64,000 nucleotides of DNA, from assembly GCF_027943725.1 (NCBI RefSeq), contig NZ_AP025696.1, forward strand, positions 1,341,501 through 1,405,500, read 5' to 3'. Origin of the DNA: Nitrosophilus kaiyonis. GTDB lineage: Bacteria; Campylobacterota; Campylobacteria; Campylobacterales; Nitratiruptoraceae. The notes under the pieces are model-generated. The model was not told the origin of the DNA, searched no databases, and saw nothing but the letters and a program-made list of their open reading frames with translations. A program made the position numbers and the translations under genes. This document shows, piece after piece, positions 32,596 to 41,131 of the stretch. Every line of letters begins with the position of its first letter. The stretch's first letter is position 1.

Positions 32596-33422
32596 TGAAA
32601 AATCTTTTTTTAATTGCAAAACTTGATATCGCTGAATCAGCAAGAAGTAAATGGTTTTTTGTCTATTTACTTGTTTTTGGTGGTTTAATGGCACTTTTTT
32701 TCATAACTGGAATAACAGATAGTGTTGTTATGGGTTTTACTGGACTTAGCCGCCTTCTTTTAATCTATATGCAAGTAACAATTGTAATTTTGCCTATTTT
32801 TATTTTAATTACCACTGTAAAATCAATTTCGGTAGATAGAGAAAGTGCAATTTTAGAATATATGCTCTCTTTTCCTATATCTTTAAGAGATTACTATTGG
32901 GGTAAAATGGTTGGAAGATTTACAGTTGTATTTTTTCCAGTACTATTAGCTCTAATTTTAGGTATTGGTTGGGGAATATTTAAAGGTGGAGAGCTTCCAT
33001 GGAATATGCTTTTTATTTATAGCGCACTTCTTTTTTCATTGTGTGCAGTTTTTTTAGGAATAGCTTTTTTTATCTCTACTATTGTCAAATCTCATGATGT
33101 TGCTTTAGGAGCAAGTTTTGTTGTTTGGATAACACTTTTGGCTTTTATTGATATTGCTTTAATTGGACTTATGCTTCAAAATAGATTTAATGATAATTTT
33201 ATAATTGCTCTATCTCTTTTAAATCCAATGGAAGTGTTTAGAGTAGGAGCAATAAGTCTTTTTGACCCTGAATTAACAGTAATGGGACCGGTAGCCTATT
33301 TTTTACTTGATACATTTGGTCAAAAGCTTTTTATTACATATTCGATTGTTTATCCTCTATTTTTAGGAATATTCTTTTCACTTTTAGGTTTTTACTTTTT
33401 CAAAAAAAGAGATCTATTATAG
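32595..33422 (+). CDS. nosY: ABC transporter permease NosY
   Basis: The product has 275 residues with six predicted helices and the NosY pattern (start KNLFLIAKLDIAESARSKWF, and the ESAILEYMLSFPISLRDYYWGK loop that contacts the ATPase). It is the membrane part of the NosFY exporter needed for CuZ maturation. It overlaps the nosL stop by one base. Confidence 0.92.
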   Translation: MKNLFLIAKLDIAESARSKWFFVYLLVFGGLMALFFITGITDSVVMGFTGLSRLLLIYMQVTIVILPIFILITTVKSISVDRESAILEYMLSFPISLRDYYWGKMVGRFTVVFFPVLLALILGIGWGIFKGGELPWNMLFIYSALLFSLCAVFLGIAFFISTIVKSHDVALGASFVVWITLLAFIDIALIGLMLQNRFNDNFIIALSLLNPMEVFRVGAISLFDPELTVMGPVAYFLLDTFGQKLFITYSIVYPLFLGIFFSLLGFYFFKKRDLL

Positions 33423-33430
33423 GAGGGGTT

Positions 33431-33901
33431 ATGAAAAAGTTTTTATTTGTAATATTTTTTAGTATAGTTTATCTTTTGGCTGATACAAATTCTACTAAAA
33501 TATTAGATCCTGTTTATCATATTGATGTAAATAAATATCCAAAATTCCAAGCAAAAATTGTTTTAGCAAATGGTAAAGAGATACTTTTTTGTTGTCCTAA
33601 ATCTATGTTTAATGTCTACTTAAGACCTTCCGATTATCCTGAATATCATATAAAAGGTGAACTTGATTTTAAAAAGATTTTAGTTAAAGATTATTTGAGT
33701 GGAGAGTGGATAAAGGCTGAAGGCGCTTTATATGTTTTTGGAAGCAAACTTCAAGGACCAAAAGGTGATGATTTGATTCCTGTTAGAAACAGAGATGCTT
33801 TGAATATTTTTAGATTAAAATATGGAGGAAGCAAAGTTTTAACTTTTCCAGAAATCATACATAAAGGAATGGGACTTATAAAATATTTAGATATGCCGTA
33901 A
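33431..33901 (+). CDS. Second NosL-like periplasmic protein
   Basis: This 156-residue protein has a Sec signal (KKFLFVIFFSIVYLLA) and no lipobox. The core resembles NosL (YLSGEWIKAEGALYVFGS and LKYGG), but the metal motif is FCCPKSM in place of MCERCKM. It ends the nos operon. It may be a second copper chaperone, or take part in copper storage; the vicinal CC-x2-x-M motif is compatible with Cu(I). The assignment rests on similarity of pattern and on position. Confidence 0.6.
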   Translation: MKKFLFVIFFSIVYLLADTNSTKILDPVYHIDVNKYPKFQAKIVLANGKEILFCCPKSMFNVYLRPSDYPEYHIKGELDFKKILVKDYLSGEWIKAEGALYVFGSKLQGPKGDDLIPVRNRDALNIFRLKYGGSKVLTFPEIIHKGMGLIKYLDMP

Positions 33902-34112
33902 ATAGTCATTAGTCATTGATAATTAGTAATTGGTGTATTGGTTAATAGAATTAAGATTTAAGATTTAAGTGAGTAGTTTATGAGCGGGGAAGCTGTGAGG
34001 GAGTGAAGCGGAACAGTGGAATAGGAATATAGCGGAATAGTAAATTATGAGTGAAGCGCCCAATTCCAATTCCTAATTCCCGATGTCTAATGTCCAATGA
34101 CTAATGTCAAAC
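33902..34112. repeat. Intergenic degenerate repeats (211 bases)
   Basis: The gap after the nos operon holds AGTCATT units, then GTAATTGGT, AAGATTTAAG, GTGAGTAG, GGAATAG(C/T) (8-base) units, and finally CCAATTC, CTAATTCC, TAATGTC and CAATGAC units. No reading frame or terminator is evident. The same succession of unit types appears at 43.3 and 60.1 kb. Confidence 0.75.
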
Positions 34113-34115
34113 TTT

Positions 34116-34496
34116 TTACTTTGAGAAGAAAAAAGTTTCTACCCACTTTTTCTCTTTTTCATTTTTTAGCTCTATCTTTTTAACAATTTTTCCATTATCG
34201 TCTAATACTAAGAGTGTATTATTTTCGAGTTTTAGATGAGATTTACCCCATTTTTTTAGTAAATTATCAAAAGCTAAAAAAACTTTTTCATTTGCAATAT
34301 CTAAATCTTTTCCTGTTCTTTTATCTACAATATCAAGCCCACCAAACTCTTTTTGGATTTTATAAGGAAAGTAGGGCATTATGGCATTATATACTCTAAT
34401 ATTTTTCTTTTGTGGCATATTTGTTATAAGTGCTATTGCACTTAAGAAAATAAATATAAATAAGAATGCAAAAATTATTCTTTTACTAAACATCAT
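34116..34496 (-). CDS. Membrane-anchored periplasmic protein, unknown
   Basis: The product has 126 residues: an N-terminal membrane anchor (about 5-26), then a charged, probably periplasmic domain with DNGKIVKKIEL near the end. It overlaps the precorrin-2 dehydrogenase gene by 11 bases on the same strand, so it is the second gene of that pair. I recognise no family. It may be linked to sirohaem/haem d1 synthesis only by position. Confidence 0.6.
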   Translation of the reverse strand: MMFSKRIIFAFLFIFIFLSAIALITNMPQKKNIRVYNAIMPYFPYKIQKEFGGLDIVDKRTGKDLDIANEKVFLAFDNLLKKWGKSHLKLENNTLLVLDDNGKIVKKIELKNEKEKKWVETFFFSK

Positions 34497-35067
34497 CTAT
34501 CCTTTTAAAATATTTTTGAATATACTCTTTTGCTTTAGTATCTAATAGTTTCATTCTCTCTCTTCCTTTTGGGAGTTTTTCTCTAATATCTTTTAACTCT
34601 TTTAAAAATTTTCCAATATCATTTGGAATTATCTTTTCAATTGCTCTTCTTAAATATTTAGATAAAGCTGGAGAAGCTCCAGAAGTTGAAAAAGAGATAA
34701 TCAAATCATCTTTTTTAATGTACGATGGAAAAATAAAATCACAATATTCTATACTATCTACACTATTGCATAAAATCTTTTTCTCTTGACACTCCAAATA
34801 AATTCTTTTTTGTAATTCTATATCATCAGCAGCAACTATAACTATATAAAACTGATCAATATCTCCTTTTTTATACTCTCTATTTATATATTTTAAGCCA
34901 TTTTTGGTTATAAACTCTTTTACTCTATCATCAACTTTTGGAGATATGACCGTTATATTTTTTGTAAAATCTAAAAGATGAGAAATTTTATCTCCTGCAA
35001 TTTTACCACCACCAATAACTAATATATTTTTATTTTCAAGTTTTATATAAGCTGGGAAAAAACTCAT
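34486..35067 (-). CDS. Precorrin-2 dehydrogenase/sirohydrochlorin ferrochelatase (CysG N-terminal/Met8 type)
   Basis: The product has 193 residues. An N-terminal NAD-binding Rossmann fold (LVIGGGKIAGDKI) and the conserved SFSTSGASPALSKYLR segment identify the CysG-A/Met8 family, which oxidises precorrin-2 and can insert iron to form sirohaem. It complements the methyltransferase at 22832-23569. It is divergent from the sirohaem decarboxylase gene, and the box at 35114-35127 lies between them. A TATTAT hexamer at 35086-35091 on this strand also has its centre 32 bases from the box centre. Confidence 0.88.
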   Translation of the reverse strand: MSFFPAYIKLENKNILVIGGGKIAGDKISHLLDFTKNITVISPKVDDRVKEFITKNGLKYINREYKKGDIDQFYIVIVAADDIELQKRIYLECQEKKILCNSVDSIEYCDFIFPSYIKKDDLIISFSTSGASPALSKYLRRAIEKIIPNDIGKFLKELKDIREKLPKGRERMKLLDTKAKEYIQKYFKRIDDV

Positions 35068-35113
35068 TATTCTCCTTTGGAAGAAATAATATCATATATT
35101 TTTATAAACCTAT

Positions 35114-35127
35114 TTGATAGGTGTCAA
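35114..35127. promoter_or_regulatory. FNR/NnrR-type box shared by two divergent genes
   Basis: TTGATAGGTGTCAA fits TTGAT-N4-GTCAA. The hexamer centres lie 32 bases away in both directions: TAAAAT at 35150-35155 for the plus-strand decarboxylase gene and TATTAT at 35086-35091 for the minus-strand dehydrogenase gene. One dimer could therefore serve both promoters. Confidence 0.7.
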
Positions 35128-35179
35128 GGAAATAATTTTAAAATAAAAATAAAATTTTTAAAAATTAAAAAGGTTTAGT

Positions 35180-36169
35180 ATGGAAAAGGATTTTTTAAAT
35201 CTAATTCAAAAAGAGTTTCCTATTGAAGAGAGACCTTTTGAGATTTTAGCTAAAAAATTAAATAGTGATGAAGATAAATTGATAGAAATTTATAAAAAAT
35301 TAAAAGATGAAAAGATAATTAGACAAACTTCAGCCATTTTTGATACTAAATCTTTAGGTTATAAATCCTCTTTAGTGGCTTTTATGGTTGATGATATTGA
35401 AAATGCAGCAAATTTTATAAATACCCATCCAGGAGTTAGCCACAATTATGAAAGAGACAATGAATTTAATCTTTGGTTTACAATAGCAGTTGAGCCTGAT
35501 AGCAAATTGGGTTTAGAAAAGACAGTTGAATTAATGGCAAAAAAAGTTAATGCAAAAGATTTTATTGTACTTCCTACAATTAAGATGTTTAAAATAAAAG
35601 TACAATTAGATGTAAAAGGTGATAGAGCAAAAAAAGAGAAACTTGAAAAAAAGAAAAAAATTGAACTAAAATTAGAACCACTTCATTTTGAGTTGATAAA
35701 AAGATTACAAGAAGATATAGAACCTGTTAAAAAACCTTTTGAGAAAATAGTTAGGGATTTAAATATTGATTATGAAACACTAAAAAAAGAGGCACAAAAT
35801 TTACAAAATGCTGGAATTTTGAGAAGATTTGCCTCTATTTTGTATCATAGAAGAGCAGGTTTTAATGCAAATGCAATGGTAGTTTGGAGTGTTGATGAGA
35901 AAAATGCACTTGAAATTGGAGAGAAAGTTGCTAGTTTCACTGCTGTTAGCCACTGCTATCTAAGACCAACATACCCAAAATGGCCATATCCTTTATTTAG
36001 TATGATACATGGTAAAACTAAAGAGGAAGTAGAAAATGTAGTTAAAGATATCAAAAAAGAGATAAATCCAAAAGATTACAAATATCTTTATTCAACAAGA
36101 GAGTTTAAAAAGCAGAGAATAAAATATTTTAGTGATGAATTTAAAGAGTGGGAGAAAAAATATGCTTGA
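35180..36169 (+). CDS. Sirohaem decarboxylase, fused NirDL-NirGH type
   Basis: The product has 329 residues in two AsnC/Lrp-like halves (about 1-165 and 170-329), each with a winged helix and a ligand domain. Signature segments are GVSHNYERDNEFNLWFT in the first half and AVSHCYLRPTYPKWPYPLF in the second. NirDLGH (AhbAB family) removes carboxyl groups from sirohaem to give didecarboxysirohaem for haem d1. Pseudomonas splits this into NirD, NirL, NirG and NirH; here one chain carries both halves. Despite the AsnC fold it is an enzyme, not a repressor. The end overlaps the next gene. Confidence 0.9.
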   Translation: MEKDFLNLIQKEFPIEERPFEILAKKLNSDEDKLIEIYKKLKDEKIIRQTSAIFDTKSLGYKSSLVAFMVDDIENAANFINTHPGVSHNYERDNEFNLWFTIAVEPDSKLGLEKTVELMAKKVNAKDFIVLPTIKMFKIKVQLDVKGDRAKKEKLEKKKKIELKLEPLHFELIKRLQEDIEPVKKPFEKIVRDLNIDYETLKKEAQNLQNAGILRRFASILYHRRAGFNANAMVVWSVDEKNALEIGEKVASFTAVSHCYLRPTYPKWPYPLFSMIHGKTKEEVENVVKDIKKEINPKDYKYLYSTREFKKQRIKYFSDEFKEWEKKYA

Positions 36170-36515
36170 TTTTTTTAAAGAGGAAGCAGTTTATATCTAT
36201 ATAGCCCTATTTGTTTTTGGTATAGCTTTGTTTATTGTAACAAGGCCATTTATGCCCAAAAAAAGTAAAATCGCTCTTCCTATAGTAGCTATATTTTTAA
36301 TTTTGGGTCTTTTAGCGCACTATTTTTATAGAATAAACCATATAAAAGAGGTAGCTAAAGCTTTTAATGAAGGTAAAAATATTTTATGTATAGATAAAAC
36401 AAATAAAATAGGGAGTGTTTTAGTAAAAAAAGGTGAATGGAAACTAAAAGATGACACCTTTATACATCCAGAGTTTCCAAGGGGATATAATATAAGACAA
36501 TGTATAGTTGAGTGA
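36162..36515 (+). CDS. Two-helix membrane protein, unknown
   Basis: Translation from the ATG at 36162 (GGGAG upstream, overlapping the preceding stop by eight bases) gives 117 residues. Two hydrophobic segments at about 9-27 and 38-55 are followed by a soluble C-terminal domain of about 60 residues with two cysteines. Tight coupling to the sirohaem decarboxylase suggests a related role, but no family is recognised. Confidence 0.6.
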   Translation: MLDFFKEEAVYIYIALFVFGIALFIVTRPFMPKKSKIALPIVAIFLILGLLAHYFYRINHIKEVAKAFNEGKNILCIDKTNKIGSVLVKKGEWKLKDDTFIHPEFPRGYNIRQCIVE

Positions 36516-36517
36516 AT

Positions 36518-36655
36518 TAGAAAGTAAGAAAGTTAGATAGTGATAGAGTAAGAAAGTGAGAAGGATAAGTAAAGAGAGGAAGCAGTGAAGTAATTAATTT
36601 CATATTCCCAATATACCAATAACCAATATACTAATTACAAATGTCAAATGTCTTT
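36518..36655. repeat. Intergenic degenerate heptamer repeats
   Basis: GTAAGAAA, GTTAGATA and GTGAGAA units are followed by CCCAATATA, CCAATAA, CCAATATA and CTAATTA units, and by CAAATGT near the end. It lies between two convergent genes, and no gene or clear terminator is visible. Confidence 0.7.
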
Positions 36656-36662
36656 GATATAA

Positions 36663-39353
36663 CTACTTTTCTATTTTATAATAAAGATCAAATGAGTTTA
36701 CTTCAGGTGAAATAGTAATTTCACTTTGGAGATTTTTTTTGATTTTATATCTAATTACGATTGTTGAAATTTGATCATTTTTATAAAGAACTGTGATTTT
36801 TTCTGCAATTTTTTTCCCTATTTCAAAACCTATTCTATTTTCTGAAGTAATTAGTGAAAATTTATCAAGTTTTAGACCAAAAGACTCTATTAAATCCTTT
36901 ACAAAAAAATTGCTAAAAATACCTGTAAATTTTTCAGACCCTACACTTTTAAATAGCAATGAAGAGAGTTTTGAGTCAAAAAGTATTAAAGATAAGATAT
37001 CGTTTTGTGATAGATATGGTTCAGATTCAAATAAAATAATCGGATTTTGAAGATTATTTACAATTTTTATAAAGATCGTATATTCATCTTTTTCATATTC
37101 AACTAATAAATTTAACATAGGATTTTTTGGCGGACCATAAAAATCTATATCACTTTTTTTAATTTTAAATATTTTGTTTCCAAATGTATATTTTCCTTTT
37201 AAAACTTCTACCATACCAAGGAGTTGAAGATCCTTTTGATACTCTTTCCATATAGTAATATCGGGCAAAATTAAAGCATTTAAATCTTTGATATGATAAA
37301 AAAGAGGCTTTTTAGAATAGATATGTATATTAAGTCCTACAAAATTTTTAAAAAACATTGATTTAACTGGTTTTTCTTTATCTATAATTATTATATCTTC
37401 ATCCTCTATAGTTTTTATTCTTCTTGGATTATATGTGATTTGAGCATCTTTTATAAAAATATCTCCTTGAATGTAGATATTTTTTTTATTAATATCTGCT
37501 TGTAAATTTGTATTTACTTTTGCTATACCTTCAACTGAGGAGTATCTATAATCTTTTGCATTTATAAAAAATCTACCATCTTTAAAAAGATTGTAAAATC
37601 CTTCTATCTTTATCTTATCTTCAATCCAAAACTCTTTTACTTTAATATTATTTTGTGATATTTCAAATTTTGAGCTTTTTGTAGCAAAAAATGAGTGATT
37701 TGGCAGAGCCAAAGCATAATAATCAATAATAAAAGTTTTTAAATCTCCATTGAAATGGGCTAAAAGATAAGTTAATGCAAAATAGTTATATTTTTTATAT
37801 TCATATACAAGCCAAGGAGAATGTATTTTTCCACTGTATGTTAATTTTTTTATATTAAAATCTAAAGTAATATCTAATTTTGAATCTAAATACATATTTG
37901 GTAGAGGATAAAATACTTTTGCTTTTTTATAAAAATCAAAAAAAGATGGTATATCTAAATTAACATAGAGTTTTTCTTTCAAATTTTTTGAATATATTTT
38001 GATAAAAACTGTATCTAGAAGATTTAAATCTGCTTGTAATAATTTGTCATATTTAATTTTTGATGAAAAATAGCTATTTTTAATATAAACCAAAATGGTA
38101 CTATTTTGAAATTTTATATTTAAATCAATAGGAGAAAAATCTTTTTTAATATTATATTTCATAGAAAAATTGTCTGATAAAAATATTTTTGATTTTATAG
38201 TTTTATTTAAATATTCTCCTTTTATTGAAGCAATATTTGAGTTGATATTAAATTTAATATCTGCTTTTTTGAAAAATTTGGCATCTATATTTAATAAAAG
38301 ATAAATTTCTTTCAAGTCACTTGGATATTTTTTTAAAACATCTTTTATAAAAATTTTATCTGATTTTATATTTGCTACAAATTTATTTTTTTCTTTTTTT
38401 ATATTAAAAGATATAGGAAGGTTTTTGATTTTTCCTTCAACTTTTTTTTCATTGCCCAAAAATGAAATTTCTATCTTTTTATAAATGTTATCTTTTATAT
38501 TTTCAAAATTATAATTATTAGTGATTTTGCAAATCCCATTATATTTTAGACTATTTTTATAGTTTATATTTGAATCTATAAAAATATTTATATTTTTTCT
38601 AAAAAACTTGGCTTTTAATTTTGATGATAATTTTTTATCTTTAAAAATATATTTTCCTGCTAAATTTGCATTAATTTTTTTAAAATTGTAAAGATTTTCT
38701 ATTTTTGTGAAGCTATCAAAAGAGATTTTTGTTTTATCTATTACTATTTTTGATATTATTGGATTTAATTTTTCTAAAATATTTTCTTCTATTTTTAGAC
38801 TTTTTTTCAAAAAAGTTTTACTGTCTAAATAAGCTACATTTTTTTTGATTTTGCCTGAGCCTTTTAAATCAAACCAAAAAGTTGAAATTTTAATATTTTT
38901 AATCTTTGCATCTATATCTTTTTTGATTTTTATATCTGTAGCATATAGAAATATTTTGCTGTTTTTATTTTTAAATCTGTAGTTTGAATCAATATTTATC
39001 TTTTTTATAAAAATTGGTATGAAAAATTTAGAAGAGCTTTTTTGTGTTTTAATTTTAAATAGATTGTTGATATTTAAATTATCAATTTTTATAGATTTAA
39101 AGCCAATTACTCCATTTAAAAAATATCTATAATCTAAAAAAATATCAATTTTTGATGATAATGAATCTTTTTTGTATTTAATATTTTCAAAAATAAAATT
39201 ATCAATTTTATTCCATTTTATAGATGTTGAAATTTTATATTTTAAAAGCTCATATTTAATAAAATTTTCCAATATTTTTTCTTTGCTTTCTAATACAAAA
39301 AAAGTCAATATCACTAATAAAAATATCTCTATTATAAAAAAAACTTTTTTCAA
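36663..39353 (-). CDS. tamB: Translocation and assembly module protein TamB
   Basis: The product has 896 residues: an N-terminal inner-membrane anchor (FFIIEIFLLVILTFFVL), a long beta-rich periplasmic region typical of AsmA/TamB bridge proteins, and a C-terminal DUF490 (TamB) domain over roughly the last 300 residues. TamB with TamA links inner and outer membranes and helps outer-membrane protein insertion and lipid transport. It overlaps the tamA stop by four bases. It is strongly Lys/Asn/Ile-rich like its neighbours. Confidence 0.88.
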   Translation of the reverse strand: MKKVFFIIEIFLLVILTFFVLESKEKILENFIKYELLKYKISTSIKWNKIDNFIFENIKYKKDSLSSKIDIFLDYRYFLNGVIGFKSIKIDNLNINNLFKIKTQKSSSKFFIPIFIKKINIDSNYRFKNKNSKIFLYATDIKIKKDIDAKIKNIKISTFWFDLKGSGKIKKNVAYLDSKTFLKKSLKIEENILEKLNPIISKIVIDKTKISFDSFTKIENLYNFKKINANLAGKYIFKDKKLSSKLKAKFFRKNINIFIDSNINYKNSLKYNGICKITNNYNFENIKDNIYKKIEISFLGNEKKVEGKIKNLPISFNIKKEKNKFVANIKSDKIFIKDVLKKYPSDLKEIYLLLNIDAKFFKKADIKFNINSNIASIKGEYLNKTIKSKIFLSDNFSMKYNIKKDFSPIDLNIKFQNSTILVYIKNSYFSSKIKYDKLLQADLNLLDTVFIKIYSKNLKEKLYVNLDIPSFFDFYKKAKVFYPLPNMYLDSKLDITLDFNIKKLTYSGKIHSPWLVYEYKKYNYFALTYLLAHFNGDLKTFIIDYYALALPNHSFFATKSSKFEISQNNIKVKEFWIEDKIKIEGFYNLFKDGRFFINAKDYRYSSVEGIAKVNTNLQADINKKNIYIQGDIFIKDAQITYNPRRIKTIEDEDIIIIDKEKPVKSMFFKNFVGLNIHIYSKKPLFYHIKDLNALILPDITIWKEYQKDLQLLGMVEVLKGKYTFGNKIFKIKKSDIDFYGPPKNPMLNLLVEYEKDEYTIFIKIVNNLQNPIILFESEPYLSQNDILSLILFDSKLSSLLFKSVGSEKFTGIFSNFFVKDLIESFGLKLDKFSLITSENRIGFEIGKKIAEKITVLYKNDQISTIVIRYKIKKNLQSEITISPEVNSFDLYYKIEK

Positions 39354-41038
39354 AATGTTGCTCCTATTGCAATATTAAGAGCATTTTTTCTAAAATCTTT
39401 TGCATCAAATCCCATATAAAATCTTAAATCTCCAATTTTAGTTGGATATTTTGCACCAAATCCAATGCCATTGATTGGTTTATTGAAAAAACTATATTTT
39501 TTTACACTTAAAACTGTTCTATCCCAAAAAATAATTCCCAAAATTTTTTTATATACTGGATAAGAGAGCTCTATAGAAGTTTCTAAAATAGAATAACCAC
39601 CACTTTTGCATTTTGAATCTGTTGCATATAGAGAGTTATATGAATATGCTCTATTTGAATTAATTCCTCCAGCATAAAAAAGTTTTGATGGATTTAAATC
39701 TTTATTTGAATCGATAATGCCAATTTTACCTTTTAAAAAAAGAGAGAATTTATCAAAATCAAAATATATCCCAGCTTCATTTAAATTTTTTATATATGTA
39801 ATATCTGAAAATGTTTCAAGACTACCTTCAAAATTGCTTTTTATAATAAATCCATTTTTAGGAGATATTTTTGAATCTTTATTGTCTAATATAAATGTAA
39901 AAGTTGGATATATCATTTTATAAGTTCCATCATTATAACAAGAAGAGGTATCAAAAATTTTACTATTTTCTAGAAATAGACCTAAACTATATGAGAGTTT
40001 ATAATACTCTTTTATAAAATTTATACCAATTTGTTTAACTTTTTGAGAAAAATAGTCAAACTTTTCTTCATTTATAAGAATTTTATTTACTATATCATAA
40101 CTATTAGATAAGATTTTTACAGAAGGTATAAAAAATTTAGTAGAAATCTCTTTTTTATTATTTGAATAGATTGTATCTATTTTTATCTGTTTTTGAGATA
40201 TATTGATATTTTTCCAAGAAAAATTTATATGAAATCCATTTTTGCTTTCATATCCTATTCCAGTTTTATAGATATTTCTTTTTTTTCTCTCTTTTACTTT
40301 AATTTCGGATAAGATATTGTTATTTATCTTTTTTGAATAATCAATATTAACGCTTCTAAAATATTCAAGAGCATAAAGTCTTTTATAACTTTCCTCTATT
40401 TTTTCAAGGCTAAAATTATCCCCTTTTTTAAAATATATATGAGATAAAATTACATCATCTTTTATTGATTTGTTACCAGTAATATTAATTTTTTTAATTT
40501 TACAAATCTCACCTTTGTTAACATAAAATACAACATAAGCTTCATTTTTTTGAAGATAAAGATAGCTTTTTGGATCAAACTCATAACTGCAATATCCTTT
40601 TTTAAGAAGAGCCTTTTTTATATTTTCTTTGGTCTGAATGAATTTTTTTGTATTAAATTTAGCATTTTCTTTTAACTCAATATATTTTTCTATTGGAAAA
40701 TTTGAGGTTATTTCTATTTTTTTTATGATTACTGGTCTATTTTCATCTATAATAAAAATTGCTTTTTTTAGTTTTTTATCTTTTTTAAGTGTAATTTTTG
40801 AATGCCAATACCCTTCTTGTTTATAAAAAAGTTCAAGCTCTTCTTTTAATGAAGGAAGGATTTTTTCATCCACTTTTGGTTTTAATTTTTTAAATGTCAA
40901 AATCTGCCAAAAAGTTTTTTCAAAACCAAGTTCTTTATATAAAGTATTTTTATCAAATGTTTTATTACCTTTAAAATCTATACTATATTTTGCTGCAAAA
41001 AGAGTTAAAGAGAAGATAAATATAATTAAAAACCTCAT
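39350..41038 (-). CDS. tamA: Outer-membrane assembly factor TamA (Omp85 family)
   Basis: The product has 562 residues with a Sec signal (LIIFIFSLTLFA), about three POTRA domains (residues 20-255) and a 16-strand Omp85 beta-barrel ending in phenylalanine, the outer-membrane signal. It contains the Omp85 surface motif GGINSNRAYSYNSLYA (a variant of the VRGY/F loop). It is upstream of and coupled to tamB. An alternative would be a BamA paralogue, but the tamB partner and three POTRAs favour TamA. Confidence 0.88.
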   Translation of the reverse strand: MRFLIIFIFSLTLFAAKYSIDFKGNKTFDKNTLYKELGFEKTFWQILTFKKLKPKVDEKILPSLKEELELFYKQEGYWHSKITLKKDKKLKKAIFIIDENRPVIIKKIEITSNFPIEKYIELKENAKFNTKKFIQTKENIKKALLKKGYCSYEFDPKSYLYLQKNEAYVVFYVNKGEICKIKKINITGNKSIKDDVILSHIYFKKGDNFSLEKIEESYKRLYALEYFRSVNIDYSKKINNNILSEIKVKERKKRNIYKTGIGYESKNGFHINFSWKNINISQKQIKIDTIYSNNKKEISTKFFIPSVKILSNSYDIVNKILINEEKFDYFSQKVKQIGINFIKEYYKLSYSLGLFLENSKIFDTSSCYNDGTYKMIYPTFTFILDNKDSKISPKNGFIIKSNFEGSLETFSDITYIKNLNEAGIYFDFDKFSLFLKGKIGIIDSNKDLNPSKLFYAGGINSNRAYSYNSLYATDSKCKSGGYSILETSIELSYPVYKKILGIIFWDRTVLSVKKYSFFNKPINGIGFGAKYPTKIGDLRFYMGFDAKDFRKNALNIAIGATF

Positions 41039-41131
41039 CTTTTCCTTTCAAATATTTTCCTTTTTTATTGTCACATAAAAATCATATTGATTAGCTAAAA
41101 TTTTAGTAGAGGTTAAATAAAAGGAGTTTAA

